64,000 nucleotides of DNA from Chryseobacterium arthrosphaerae (GCF_001684965.1 NZ_MAYG01000001.1:1364001-1428000); one strand, 5' to 3'; shown: positions 43,342-52,595, counted from the stretch's first letter. A program made the numbers and translations. The notes: generated by a model from the letters alone, not told the origin.

Positions 43342-43803
43342 CTACTGGTTTTCTGTACGGACAGATTCTATCCAGTCAACAATTTCTTTGATCTTTTCAT
43401 CAGACAGCTTCGCATCGTGATGAAGATAAAGGTATGAAGAAAGCGGCATTTTTCTTTGCTTTATCTGATTCCCAACAGCATCCAATTTATTAGACTGTTT
43501 CCTTTGGCTGTAGTGCGCCCACTCATTAAAGTTCAGTTCTTTTTTGCCTTCCCTGATGTGATTTTCAAGAAAAAAACTGAAGGGCTGAATGTATCCGTAA
43601 ACAGGATAATCTGTTGAATTACTATGACAATCGTAGCATGAAGTTCTTAAAATTGACTGTACATTTTCAGGGATCTGATATACTTTTGAAATATCAGAGG
43701 TAGGTACCTGTCCATAATCAATGTTACGGACAGGCTGAATCAACTGCATGATTAAAAAGATAAGAATACCAGCTGAAAATATCCTTGTGAAAGAACGGCT
43801 CAT
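43342..43803 (-). CDS. Haem-binding domain protein
   Basis: A 153-residue protein with an N-terminal membrane anchor (about 8-22) and a periplasmic domain holding the haem c motif CYDCH (near 57). NSTDYPVYGYIQPFSFFLENHI, FNEWAHYS and KMPLSSYLYLHHDAKLSDEK match the haem_bd domain family. It may pass electrons for copper or metal oxidation in the neighbouring cluster. It is the last gene on this strand after the DUF3347 gene, 4 bp downstream of it. Confidence 0.85.
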   Translation of the reverse strand: MSRSFTRIFSAGILIFLIMQLIQPVRNIDYGQVPTSDISKVYQIPENVQSILRTSCYDCHSNSTDYPVYGYIQPFSFFLENHIREGKKELNFNEWAHYSQRKQSNKLDAVGNQIKQRKMPLSSYLYLHHDAKLSDEKIKEIVDWIESVRTENQ

Positions 43804-43807
43804 CTTT

Positions 43808-44437
43808 CTACAGAACCTTTTTTACAGATCCACAGCTGAGCATTTTTGCTCCTTGATAAGGATTTACGATTTCCTTTGTCTCACTGATCCAGGTTCCTCC
43901 TTTTCCATTATTATACATAGGGCAGAAATCCTGATATAATTTTAAGCCACCGGTTCCCACTTCTCCTATCAGATCTGTAATATCATTACTCAACGAAAGC
44001 AAATGTTCTCTCTGGTGTACTATATCATCAGCATTATCCCCAATATGCTCTGCGTTTTCTGATGCACTTTCCAGAATATCACGCAGTTCAGAATTGCTTT
44101 TGGCAACGGTCTTACTGATATCTATTTTCTTTAATACAGAAAACAGGCTTTTAGCAGCATCGGAAGCTTTTTTAGAATCGTCCTGTGCAAGAGCATTTTT
44201 CAGAGGAAGATAGCCGTTAATAATCTGCTGAACAGGAAAAGCTGAAAGCTCAACTGTTTCTTTTTTATTGTCTTCCGGGCTTTCTTTTACCTCTTGGTTT
44301 GAAGCTTGAGCAAGCTCAGTTGTGTCTACAGTTTTGATTTCCTGCTCTGCTGTTTTCTTTTCAGAGACTTTATTTTCGGGTTTATTACAGGAGTATAATG
44401 CAGCTCCTGCCAACAATACGGTTATTATATTTTTCAT
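43808..44437 (-). CDS. DUF3347-domain lipoprotein
   Basis: A 209-residue protein with a lipoprotein signal (MKNIITVLLAGAALYSC) and a Thr/Glu/Lys-rich linker to about 70. The DUF3347 domain has IINGYLPLKNALAQDDSKKASDAAKSLFSVLKKID and DFCPMYNNGKGGTWISETKEIVNPYQGAKMLSCGSV. The conserved CPM and Met/His-rich ends suggest copper binding. It sits between the multicopper oxidase fusion and the haem-binding gene. A second, smaller DUF3347 protein is at 47265. Confidence 0.85.
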   Translation of the reverse strand: MKNIITVLLAGAALYSCNKPENKVSEKKTAEQEIKTVDTTELAQASNQEVKESPEDNKKETVELSAFPVQQIINGYLPLKNALAQDDSKKASDAAKSLFSVLKKIDISKTVAKSNSELRDILESASENAEHIGDNADDIVHQREHLLSLSNDITDLIGEVGTGGLKLYQDFCPMYNNGKGGTWISETKEIVNPYQGAKMLSCGSVKKVL

Positions 44438-44461
44438 TGTTTTTTATAATATGCTTAAAAA

Positions 44462-47176
44462 TTAATACGTTAAGGTTACACCGGCACCCCAGCCCATTTC
44501 ATTATCATAGTTTCCGGAAAGAGATAACCATTTCTGAACAATATATCTTATTCCTGTTGAAAATTCCCCGTCAGAATTGACCGTGAAATTTCCTCTCAGT
44601 CTTCTGGAAAGCGGAATGTCTTCCCTGCTCAGCTCCAGTAAAACTTTACCATTCTGATCAATACTTGCATCCGCAGTAATGAGCATGGGCAGAACGTACT
44701 GCATCCCCACCATGAAAGCCAGTTTATTTTTGGAAGCTTTCTGCTGCCCGAACCAGGTCTTCTTGCCATGAAAATCCCTGCCCATATCTTCCGCCATCTG
44801 TCTTTCCATGATCTCATGATTCTTTTGAACCCTTACTCCTGCATAAGGCAATGCCCATTGGAATTTTCCTAAGAACCGCCCTACTTTTGCACTTCCTTCG
44901 AAATGATCGAAGTTCCAGTTGGAATGAAACTCATTCAGGTTCGCCCATCTTGGTCCGAACATCGTCATGGTTTCTGCATGTATTTTGTTGCTTGCTACAT
45001 CCAGCATAGCCATGGAGCTTACCATTTTATTGTCTTTCAGGAAGTTTTTCCAGGCCAGTTTTCTGTTCGGAAGCTGTGGGTTCGGTTTAGAATTCTCATA
45101 GCTGAAGATTCTGCCCATTCCCGCCATCATATGATACAGGATATGACAGTGGAAGAACCAGTCTCCGTCCTGATTGGCTGCAAATTCAATTGTAACCGTT
45201 TCCATCGGCATGATATCCACCACATTTTTCAGTGGTGAGTATTCTCCTTTTGAATTGATCAGTCTGAAATCATGCCCGTGAAGGTGCATCGGGTGACGCA
45301 TCATAGAGTTGTTGTACAGTTTGATCCTTAGAATTTCACCCTTTTTAATCAGAATTTTATCTGTTTCTGTAACGGTTTTGTTATCTAAGGTCCACAAATA
45401 ATGATTCATATTTCCTTCCAGCGTAAATTTCATATTTCTAACACTGTCTGTTGGGAGAATTGTCTTTTCAGGTGATTTTAAAATATTGTAAGATAACCTT
45501 TTGATCGTTTTCTCCTCCTTCATATCCATTCCGGCATGCTGAGAATGATCTTCAGTCTTTTTCTCTTCCTTCGTTTTTATTCCCATCATTTCATTCATAT
45601 GCTTCATGGTCTGCTTTCTCTGGCTTTCCGGAAGTTCAGGATACATAACTTCGTTCATATCCATCATCTGGTTCCCCATCGTCATATTCATCGGCTTCAT
45701 ATTTCCGCTCATCTCCATCATTCCGTTCATCATTTTCATCCCTTCAAAAAGCATAAGCCTTGGCAGATTGGGAGCTTCTACTTTATCACCTGAACCCAGC
45801 CAAAGGGACGCATGCCCTATTCTGTCTTCCGAAGTTGCTCTGAATTCAAAACTTTTATTTTCAGGAATCGTAACTTCAATATCATAGGTTTCAGAAACCC
45901 CTACAATCAACCGGTCTACTTCTACAGGAACCACATCATTTCCGTCATTACCAACTACTTTTATTTTTCCGCCGCCATAATTCAGCCAGAAATAAGTGGA
46001 TGAACCGCCATTGGCAACCCTCAGTCTTACTTTATCCCCAGCCTTCAGATTTGAATAATCCGAGCTAGGAGCGCCATTGATCAGGAATTTATCGTAATAT
46101 ACATCACTTACATCCATGGCTTCCATTCTTTTCCATTCATTCAGGGCTTTGGTTCCGAAGTTTCCGGATTTAATCGCTTCCCAGTAACTCTGCACTGCAT
46201 TTTTTTTCACAGCATACCAGTCTGTATTGGCCATGTGAAGCCTGCGGGCAATCTGCATAGGATCTTCATCACTCCAGTCTCCCAATAATACCGGTATTTC
46301 TGCATTATATCCGGTTTTTGGCTCACCTTCTCTCTTTTTAAATACCAGGATCCCGTTCATCCCGATCTGTTCCTGCAGCGCTTCATGAGAATGGTACCAA
46401 TAGGTTCCGTTTTGAGAGATTTTAAATTTATACAGGTGCGTTTCCCCCGGTTTTACAGGTTTTGTGGTAAGGTATGGAACACCGTCATGTTCATTGGGAA
46501 GAATTACCCCATGCCAGTGAAGACCTGTATTTTCTTTAAGCATATTGTGCAGATAAATTTCAGCCGTGTCGCCTTCTGTAAAATACAGTGTAGGAGCCTG
46601 AAGCTTACCGTTGATCGCAATTGCTCTTCTGTTTTTTCCTGTAAAATTGACAATGGTGTCTTTTACATACAGATCATAACGAACTGTTTTCCCTCCAAAA
46701 GTAACTTTTCCGTTTTCTGAATTTCTTTTTAAAACAGACTTTTCTCCTTTTGAATTTTCAACTGCAGTATGCTGATGGTTTTCTTTTTCTACCAGCTCCA
46801 TTCCGCATTTAGGACATTTTCCGGGTTTATCCGAAATTACTTCAGGGTGCATAGGACAGGTATAAGCTGATTCCGATTGAGCTGCTGTATTTACTTTCTT
46901 AGGTTCTCCAGCTCTCTCTGCTTTTTTACTGTCAGTTTTGGAGGTATTTATTTTTGCTTCTACCGGTTTTGTTTTCTTCTCTGTTGCAGGTGTTGGTTTT
47001 ACCACAGACTTTGTTACAGCCGTTTTCTTTACCAATGTCATGTTACACTTCGGGCATTCTCCAGGTTTTGAAGAAACTACTTCAGGGTGCATCGGGCAGG
47101 TATAATAGGTCTTTGTGGTTTGTGCGAAGGTAAAAACAGAGAACAAAAGTACCAGAAACATCATTATTTTTTTCAT
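44462..47176 (-). CDS. Metal-binding, multicopper oxidase and CopB fusion protein
   Basis: A 904-residue exported protein. After a signal peptide come two heavy-metal-binding modules, each with YYTCPMHPEV/YTCPMHPEV and a CPKC pair (about 22-52 and 105-135). A CopA-type multicopper oxidase follows (about 160-690): LHWHGVI, YWYHSH, HPMHLHGHDF and FHCHILYHMMAGM give the type 1, 2 and 3 copper sites. A His/Met-rich stretch near 480-560 resembles CopA. The last ~220 residues look like a CopB outer-membrane barrel (NWNFDHFEGSAKVGRFLGKFQWALPYAGVR, terminal GAGVTLTY). CopA and CopB are normally separate proteins. Confidence 0.85.
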   Translation of the reverse strand: MKKIMMFLVLLFSVFTFAQTTKTYYTCPMHPEVVSSKPGECPKCNMTLVKKTAVTKSVVKPTPATEKKTKPVEAKINTSKTDSKKAERAGEPKKVNTAAQSESAYTCPMHPEVISDKPGKCPKCGMELVEKENHQHTAVENSKGEKSVLKRNSENGKVTFGGKTVRYDLYVKDTIVNFTGKNRRAIAINGKLQAPTLYFTEGDTAEIYLHNMLKENTGLHWHGVILPNEHDGVPYLTTKPVKPGETHLYKFKISQNGTYWYHSHEALQEQIGMNGILVFKKREGEPKTGYNAEIPVLLGDWSDEDPMQIARRLHMANTDWYAVKKNAVQSYWEAIKSGNFGTKALNEWKRMEAMDVSDVYYDKFLINGAPSSDYSNLKAGDKVRLRVANGGSSTYFWLNYGGGKIKVVGNDGNDVVPVEVDRLIVGVSETYDIEVTIPENKSFEFRATSEDRIGHASLWLGSGDKVEAPNLPRLMLFEGMKMMNGMMEMSGNMKPMNMTMGNQMMDMNEVMYPELPESQRKQTMKHMNEMMGIKTKEEKKTEDHSQHAGMDMKEEKTIKRLSYNILKSPEKTILPTDSVRNMKFTLEGNMNHYLWTLDNKTVTETDKILIKKGEILRIKLYNNSMMRHPMHLHGHDFRLINSKGEYSPLKNVVDIMPMETVTIEFAANQDGDWFFHCHILYHMMAGMGRIFSYENSKPNPQLPNRKLAWKNFLKDNKMVSSMAMLDVASNKIHAETMTMFGPRWANLNEFHSNWNFDHFEGSAKVGRFLGKFQWALPYAGVRVQKNHEIMERQMAEDMGRDFHGKKTWFGQQKASKNKLAFMVGMQYVLPMLITADASIDQNGKVLLELSREDIPLSRRLRGNFTVNSDGEFSTGIRYIVQKWLSLSGNYDNEMGWGAGVTLTY

Positions 47177-47264
47177 AATATTCCGAACTTTTAGAAGTTG
47201 CAGAGCTTAAAGTTTAAAACAAATTAAACTCCACAACTTATTGTTTTAAAGATTGATACGATAC

Positions 47265-47738
47265 TTATTTAATTTCCGACTTTACACTTCCGCATGAAAG
47301 CATAGCCTTTCCGTAATATGGGTTCATGATCTGTTTTTCATCACTTAGCCAATTCCCGTCAGCCATTGGACAATATTGAACATAAACCGGTTTTTCAGAA
47401 AGCTTGAACTCTTTGGTCAGAGCAATCATATTGTCTGAAAGATTGAAGAAAGTTTCTCTTTGAGCAGCCACATTTCTCGCTTCGGAAATGGCAGAAGCAT
47501 CTTTTCTCAGAATATTAAGGTTTCCTTCTGAAACCAATTTATAATCGATTGTAGAAGCTGTTTTAATGAATTCCGTAGCAGCTTTCGAAGTCTGGTCTGC
47601 ATCATCTGAAGCTAAAGCCGATTTGATCGCAATATAGTTCTGATACAGTTTTGAAACCTGGGCGTCTTTTTTAGACTGTGCTGAAAGTGAAATAATAGAG
47701 AATAAAGACAGCGCTGCTGTAATGATATACTTTTTCAT
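47265..47738 (-). CDS. DUF3347-domain protein
   Basis: A 157-residue exported protein with a signal peptide (about 1-20, ending SLSAQ). DUF3347 blocks are KLYQNYIAIKSALASDDADQTSKAATEF and VQYCPMADGNWLSDEKQIMNPYYGKAMLSCGSV. It is shorter than the lipoprotein paralogue at 43808 and lacks the long linker. Located between the HYC_CC_PP gene and the multicopper oxidase fusion, on the same strand, it is part of the copper cluster. Confidence 0.87.
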   Translation of the reverse strand: MKKYIITAALSLFSIISLSAQSKKDAQVSKLYQNYIAIKSALASDDADQTSKAATEFIKTASTIDYKLVSEGNLNILRKDASAISEARNVAAQRETFFNLSDNMIALTKEFKLSEKPVYVQYCPMADGNWLSDEKQIMNPYYGKAMLSCGSVKSEIK

Positions 47739-47852
47739 TGTTTTAAATTTTAGAATTAATTTTTTATAAAGAATAAAGGTAACGCACAGGTAATGCGTTA
47801 AGACATGTCATTGGTAACGATGTTATCTCACACCGAAAACGACTGACGGATT

Positions 47853-48233
47853 CTAGATTCTAAAATTACAATGATTGATATAGATAGGCACCGGCCTGTA
47901 CTCCGGCGGTGCATTGATCTGAATTTGTGTGAACTTTGTGGCTGAAAACGATTTGTCGATAACGGCGAACTGATGCTTCACCGGAATTTCTGATACAGAA
48001 CTTAAAAAATCAATTTTAAGAAGATCAGATTTCTGGGAATCATCCACCTTTACAACTTTGATCTCTGTTTTGCAGCAGCTTTTTTTATCTTTTACCCCAC
48101 ATTTTCCACAGATATCATCTGTTTTCTGGCTTACAGAAACAAATTCCTGCATACAATAATGAACGCTAAATGCCGCTCCGGAAGAGAATCCGAAGTAGAA
48201 AATAGAAAATAGTATGGCAAGAATCTTTTTCAT
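47853..48233 (-). CDS. HYC_CC_PP family protein
   Basis: A 126-residue protein whose name-giving motifs are all present: VHYCMQEF near 26, KSCCKTE near 54, and NAPPEYRP near 111. A short hydrophobic leader (about 1-22) exports it. Cysteine pairs (CGKCG) could bind metal. Members are usually found beside TonB-dependent receptors and copper or metal genes, as here. Function not established. Confidence 0.8.
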   Translation of the reverse strand: MKKILAILFSIFYFGFSSGAAFSVHYCMQEFVSVSQKTDDICGKCGVKDKKSCCKTEIKVVKVDDSQKSDLLKIDFLSSVSEIPVKHQFAVIDKSFSATKFTQIQINAPPEYRPVPIYINHCNFRI

Positions 48234-48310
48234 TGATAGAGCAAAGATAAAAATATCCGTGAAACCGTTGTTATAAAATTCGGAATTATTGTTATAAAAT
48301 TAAGGTAAAT

Positions 48311-48342
48311 AAAAATCCTCTGAAATAATTCAGAGGATTTTT
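48311..48342 (-). terminator. Terminator of the TonB-dependent receptor gene
   Basis: A 14-bp perfect stem AAAAATCCTCTGAA/TTCAGAGGATTTTT with an ATAA loop, followed by T-rich sequence on the minus strand (and partly on the plus strand). Confidence 0.85.
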
Positions 48343-48375
48343 TATTTTTAATTATTCTCGCTGATTAAGCAGGTT

Positions 48376-50616
48376 TTACAGCTTAAACTCCAGTTTCACA
48401 TTAAAGAAACGCCCTGTAAGACGTACCGGAACCGGATAAAGATTGGTATTGGAAGAGTTATAATCTGTGATCCATTGATTCGCAACTGTATTGTTGATAT
48501 TAAATGCATTGAAAACCTGAACACCTAATGTCAGCTCCTGGAAATTCCCCCAGAATCCAGACCTGCTCTTTTTATCTTTAGGATCAATAAATACTTTGGT
48601 TAATCCGATATCTACCCTTTTATAAGCCGGAAGTGTTTTCTGGAACTTGTAAGCAGAATTAAAATCAGGCTGCCCGTTGCTGTCGAACATTACAGGTGCG
48701 CCTGTTGGCAGACCCATCGCATACACCAAAGTAAGGTTTACCCTCATAGACGGAAACTGCGGCATATAATCCTGATAGAACATGGCAAATCTGAACCTCT
48801 GGTCAGTAGGCCTCGGAATATCTCCCCTTCCGCCAATATTTTCGTACACTCTCGCATAACTCGCAGAAAGCCACGAATCTACTCCCGGAACAAATTCACC
48901 GAATAATCTTGTATCGATACCATATGAATATCCTTTGGCATTATTGGCTCCGGAATAACGGATCCTCACATTATCCATATAATACGGAATCAGGTTATCC
49001 ATTTTCTTATAATAAAGTTCCGTAGTCAGCTTAAACGGTCTGTCATACATCTGGAATTCATAATCATTCGCAAGAATGACCTGAATGGAACGCTGTGATT
49101 TTATATTGGAGTTGAAATTTCCGTCAAGGTCTTTAATCTCTTTATAGAAAGGAGACTGATAATAGATCCCTGCCGAAAGTTTGAACAACATATCATTATC
49201 CCAATCCGGTTTGATGGCAAACTGGGCCCTGGGTGAGAATATGGTTTCTTTATTGAAACTCCAGTTGGCCACTCGCACTCCGGCATTCACAAATACTTTG
49301 CTGGCTCCCCAGTAGAATTTCTGTGAATACTGGGCATATGCTGATAATCTTGAAGGTTCAATATTATTCTGTCCCGCAATATAATAGGCCAGTTTAAGGT
49401 CTCCCGTTGCCCCTGTTCTCGGATCGATATCAGGTCTTGGAATACTGTACCCTGCAGAATCTACCAATCTCCATTCGTTGGTATTATCTTTCAGGTTTTC
49501 TTTTTCATATTTAAAACCTACTTCAAAATCCGTATTGACGTTGGGAGAAAATTTTGCTCTGAACTGGGTTCCGTAAGTTCTTACAAATAAATCGTTTCTT
49601 GCATGATCTATCTGCCCGCCCAGGTCATAGGTTGCAACAGGTTCCTGCGTTTTAGGATCAAAGGTCTGCAGCTCATATGCCGATTGTATGCTATAATATT
49701 CTTTTTCCCTGTTCTGGTAGGCAAAAGCATCCAAGGTAAACTTCCAGTTATCCGCCGGTTTATAATTTACAGAAAATGTTCCCATCATATTTTTATACTG
49801 GTCATTTTCTTTACCTCCATATCCTATATTTACCGTAATAGGCTGCTGAAGGCTTCCGAACGTTACACTTTTCTGCCTTGGAATCATTTCATAATCATTC
49901 TTGGAATAATATCCGATGAACGACATGGAAAGTTTATCGTTGACATGGTAATTAAGGTAAGACTGGAAATCCCAATAGGTAGGGTTAAAATCCGTATCTT
50001 CCTTTAAAGTATTAAGAACAAGGTTGGTATTTCTGTATCTTCCTGAAAATAAAGCGGTAAATTTCTTGTTTTTTGAAGCCAGACCTGTGGTAAGCCTTCC
50101 TCCTATCAGACTCGCTTCTCCTGAAACTTCAAATTTTTCAGGTTCACGGTAATAGATATTTAAAGCAGAAGACATTTTATCACCATATTTGGCTTCAAAT
50201 CCTCCTGCTGAGAAATTCACTGTAGAAACCATATCCGGATTGATGATACTCATGCCTTCCTGCTGAGAATTTCTGATCAGGAAAGGTCTGTAGATTTCAA
50301 TATCATTGATGTAGATAAGGTTTTCATCATAGTTACCACCACGAACCATATATTGGGAAGACAGCTCAGTATTGGAGTTTACGGAAGGAAGTGTTTTGAG
50401 CAATCCTTCAATTCCTCCACTTATGGTAGCAGCAGCTTTCGCATCTTTTGCTGAAATCCGGACATTGGTAATGTCTTTGGTACTTCCTACTGCTTTTTTC
50501 TGGAAGACTACTTCCTCTATATCGGTCACTTTAACGGTCGTTGTATCCTTTTTTCTGTGTTGCGAGAAAATCAGTACAGGGACCATAAGGCTTAGCGGTA
50601 AAACTAGTTTTTTCAA
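48376..50616 (-). CDS. TonB-dependent receptor of the copper cluster
   Basis: A 746-residue outer-membrane receptor: signal peptide (about 1-18), plug domain (TISGGIEGLLKTLPSVNSNTELSSQYMVRGGNYDENLIYINDIEIYRPFL) and a ~550-residue barrel ending in VRLTGRFFNVKLEFKL with a terminal aromatic/hydrophobic motif. There is no carboxypeptidase-like N-terminal extension. The start is TTG at 50616. Neighbouring HYC_CC_PP, DUF3347 and copper oxidase genes suggest a copper or chalkophore role, which is inference. A perfect palindrome lies 8 bp before the start codon. Confidence 0.85.
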   Translation of the reverse strand: MKKLVLPLSLMVPVLIFSQHRKKDTTTVKVTDIEEVVFQKKAVGSTKDITNVRISAKDAKAAATISGGIEGLLKTLPSVNSNTELSSQYMVRGGNYDENLIYINDIEIYRPFLIRNSQQEGMSIINPDMVSTVNFSAGGFEAKYGDKMSSALNIYYREPEKFEVSGEASLIGGRLTTGLASKNKKFTALFSGRYRNTNLVLNTLKEDTDFNPTYWDFQSYLNYHVNDKLSMSFIGYYSKNDYEMIPRQKSVTFGSLQQPITVNIGYGGKENDQYKNMMGTFSVNYKPADNWKFTLDAFAYQNREKEYYSIQSAYELQTFDPKTQEPVATYDLGGQIDHARNDLFVRTYGTQFRAKFSPNVNTDFEVGFKYEKENLKDNTNEWRLVDSAGYSIPRPDIDPRTGATGDLKLAYYIAGQNNIEPSRLSAYAQYSQKFYWGASKVFVNAGVRVANWSFNKETIFSPRAQFAIKPDWDNDMLFKLSAGIYYQSPFYKEIKDLDGNFNSNIKSQRSIQVILANDYEFQMYDRPFKLTTELYYKKMDNLIPYYMDNVRIRYSGANNAKGYSYGIDTRLFGEFVPGVDSWLSASYARVYENIGGRGDIPRPTDQRFRFAMFYQDYMPQFPSMRVNLTLVYAMGLPTGAPVMFDSNGQPDFNSAYKFQKTLPAYKRVDIGLTKVFIDPKDKKSRSGFWGNFQELTLGVQVFNAFNINNTVANQWITDYNSSNTNLYPVPVRLTGRFFNVKLEFKL

Positions 50617-50623
50617 AAGAAAT

Positions 50624-50642
50624 ATTTTAGAATTTCTAAAAT
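50624..50642 (-). promoter_or_regulatory. Palindrome upstream of the TonB-dependent receptor
   Basis: ATTTTAGAATTTCTAAAAT is a perfect 9-bp inverted repeat around one T, 8 bp upstream of the TTG start. It could be an operator of a metal regulator; no regulator gene lies in the copper cluster itself. Confidence 0.4.
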
Positions 50643-50659
50643 TAATGTTTTTTTAACAA

Positions 50660-51469
50660 TTACAAAATCGATTCTCTAATTCTTGTTAATTTTTGTAATA
50701 AATCTTCTAATAAATCCAGTCTTAACATATTGGCTCCATCAGATAATGCTGTTTCCGGTGTAGGATGTGTTTCAATGAAAATTCCATCTGCTCCTACTGC
50801 AATTCCTGCTTTAGCTATGGTTTCAATAAGATCCGGTCTTCCTCCTGTCACTCCTGAACTCTGATTAGGCTGCTGCAGGGAATGCGTAACATCTAAAATT
50901 ACCGGAGCATATTCCCTCATGGTAGGAATTCCCCTGTAATCCACGATCAGATCTGTATATCCGAAAGAATTTCCTCTTTCAATGATCGCTACCTTCTGGT
51001 TATCGGAATCTGTAATCTTCTGAACAGCAAATTTCATCGATTCCGGTGAAAGGAACTGCCCTTTTTTCAAAGAAACACATTTTCCTGTTTTTGCTGCAGC
51101 AACCAAAAGATCGGTCTGACGTACCAGGAATGCAGGAATCTGCAATACATCCACATATTGTGCTGCTAATGCTGCATGCTCGTTCTCATGGATATCCGTT
51201 GTGGTAGGAATGTTGAATGTCTCTCCAACTTTTTTAAGGATTTCGAGTGATTTCTCTTCTCCAATCGTCGTAAAAGAATCTACACGGCTTCTGTTCGCCT
51301 TCTTGAAACTCCCTTTAAAAATATAAGGAATATTATATTTGTCTGTAATGTTGATTACTTTTTCAGCAATCCTAAGTGCCATATCTTCCCCCTCAATAAT
51401 ACATGGGCCGGCAATAAGGAAAAAGTTCTTTGAATCTTTGTGCTGAATGTTATCTAAATACTGAATCAT
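50660..51469 (-). CDS. kdsA: 3-deoxy-8-phosphooctulonate synthase
   Basis: A 269-residue KDO-8-phosphate synthase of normal length: FLIAGPCIIEGEDMALRIAEKV, YIFKGSFKKANRSRVDSFTTIG, TDIHENEHAA, LQIPAFLVRQTDLLVAAAKTG, FLSPESMKF, ERGNSFGYTDLIVDYRG, DVTHSLQQPN and IETHPTPETALSDG. It joins phosphoenolpyruvate and arabinose 5-phosphate for lipopolysaccharide core synthesis in the cytoplasm. The gene stands alone; the 5' spacer carries an 11-copy octanucleotide repeat. Confidence 0.95.
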   Translation of the reverse strand: MIQYLDNIQHKDSKNFFLIAGPCIIEGEDMALRIAEKVINITDKYNIPYIFKGSFKKANRSRVDSFTTIGEEKSLEILKKVGETFNIPTTTDIHENEHAALAAQYVDVLQIPAFLVRQTDLLVAAAKTGKCVSLKKGQFLSPESMKFAVQKITDSDNQKVAIIERGNSFGYTDLIVDYRGIPTMREYAPVILDVTHSLQQPNQSSGVTGGRPDLIETIAKAGIAVGADGIFIETHPTPETALSDGANMLRLDLLEDLLQKLTRIRESIL

Positions 51470-51542
51470 TTTGTTGGTATTAAAAAGTTCAGTAAAAATA
51501 CTGAGAAAGTTTCAGACTTGGAAATTATTTGAGGAGAAGTGC

Positions 51543-51654
51543 GGTTTTGGGGTTAGAGGGTTAAAGTTTTAGAGTTTTAGAGTTTTAGAGTTTTAGAGTT
51601 TTAGAGTTTTAGAGTTTTAGAGTTTTAGAGTTTTAGAGTTTTAGAGTTTTAGAG
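51543..51654 (-). repeat. Octanucleotide array, 11 perfect TTTTAGAG units
   Basis: Degenerate units GGTTAGAG and GGTTAAAG are followed by eleven identical TTTTAGAG units (51567-51654). Read on the minus strand, the sense strand for kdsA, the unit is CTCTAAAA, the same family as the arrays near 24.5 and 25.2 kb. It ends ~75 bp upstream of the kdsA ATG. Confidence 0.95.
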
Positions 51655-51846
51655 AAGATAATTGCTATATTTTGATTAGGCTACATTTTATTGATTAAGT
51701 TTTAATTAAATTTCCAAAGAAAATTCAATGCTAAAATGTTTTTGTGTCTCAGCACCCGGTTTATCATTCTAAAGATCCTTAACATCACATTCAACTGAAG
51801 CCGGATTTCTGATTGAATGACAAAGATTAAGGATGGTTTTAATAGA

Positions 51847-51874
51847 ATCTGCGTGATCAGCAAGATCTGCGAGA
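51847..51874 (+). repeat. ATCTGCG-family dispersed repeat, copy 3
   Basis: ATCTGCGTGATCAGCAAG is followed by ATCTGCGAGA; it matches the copies at 19221 and 19404. Confidence 0.45.
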
Positions 51875-52013
51875 GCATAATACTTAATAAGAACAAAAGT
51901 TGAAATCATTTCACCTCATGCTTTTCAACGTCCGGTTTGTTATTGTACAAGAACCTAAACATAATATAGGAGACAGCTCAGATTTTGGCTAAAGCCAATG
52001 GTATTTGGATTTA

Positions 52014-52037
52014 TAAAAAAACGGGCTAAAGCCCGTT
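52014..52037 (-). terminator. Intrinsic terminator of the DUF1697 gene
   Basis: On the minus strand AACGGGC, loop TTTA, GCCCGTT, then a T tract of six or more. Confidence 0.8.
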
Positions 52038-52067
52038 CCTATTATATTTTTGTACTGTAGATAAAAA

Positions 52068-52595
52068 TTACTCCATCTTTTTCAACACTTTCTCAAACGT
52101 ATTGATATTCCTGCTGGTCATTTGATCCTTAAGGCTTTTCTTCCCTAAAACCTTCCCAAAAGTAGAATCCAAGGTATTACCTTTCGGAACCTGCCAGTAA
52201 AATATATCATTGACAATTTCAGCTTTTTCATTTTCCGCCTGGGTTGCTTTTTGAAATTCTTCCATCAAGACCTTTTCCACTCCCGCCATTCCTACAAAAC
52301 CATAGATATGCAACCCGTCATTTTTTTCAAAGGGAATACTGTTCCAGAGTACCTCCGTTTCTTCCTGAGATCTGATGAACAAAAATGCTTCATAAGAAAA
52401 ATGTTCTGACATTGCTTTTTCCAGCAATACTTTCAAATCTTCAACCTTTTTATCTGAAGAAAAAACAATATTTCCGGAGGCAAGAACAGAACTTACCTCT
52501 GTCATTCCGGCCTCTTGGAAAACCAGGCAGACATCCGCCATTTTCATATTGGTTCCTTTTACGTTGACGCCACGGAGAAAAGCACAGTATTTCAT
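52068..52595 (-). CDS. DUF1697-family protein
   Basis: A 175-residue cytoplasmic protein: YCAFLRGVNVKGTNMKMADV at the N-terminus (the family hallmark LRGiNVGG-like), VLASGNIVFSSDK, and a C-terminal helix ending in NINTFEKVLKKM. Function unknown for the family. The ATG at 52595 is preferred to the longer frame to 52643 because it begins exactly at the conserved block. Single gene. Confidence 0.85.
   Translation of the reverse strand: MKYCAFLRGVNVKGTNMKMADVCLVFQEAGMTEVSSVLASGNIVFSSDKKVEDLKVLLEKAMSEHFSYEAFLFIRSQEETEVLWNSIPFEKNDGLHIYGFVGMAGVEKVLMEEFQKATQAENEKAEIVNDIFYWQVPKGNTLDSTFGKVLGKKSLKDQMTSRNINTFEKVLKKME

Larger units (their letters stand above)
51470..52067. other. Repeat-bearing spacer upstream of kdsA
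   Basis: About 600 bp without a gene. Besides the octanucleotide array and the ATCTGCG copy it has segments at 51735-51770 and 51915-51945 (GTTTTTGTGTCTCAGCACCC and ATGCTTTTCAACGTCCGGTT) that look like decayed parts of the tandem unit at 26854-27446. A GGCTAAAGCC segment lies near 51990. Confidence 0.55.

Noticed and set aside
51543..51654. Octanucleotide array as a CRISPR array
   Set aside because: Units are 8 bp, contiguous and without spacers; no cas gene is present anywhere in the window.
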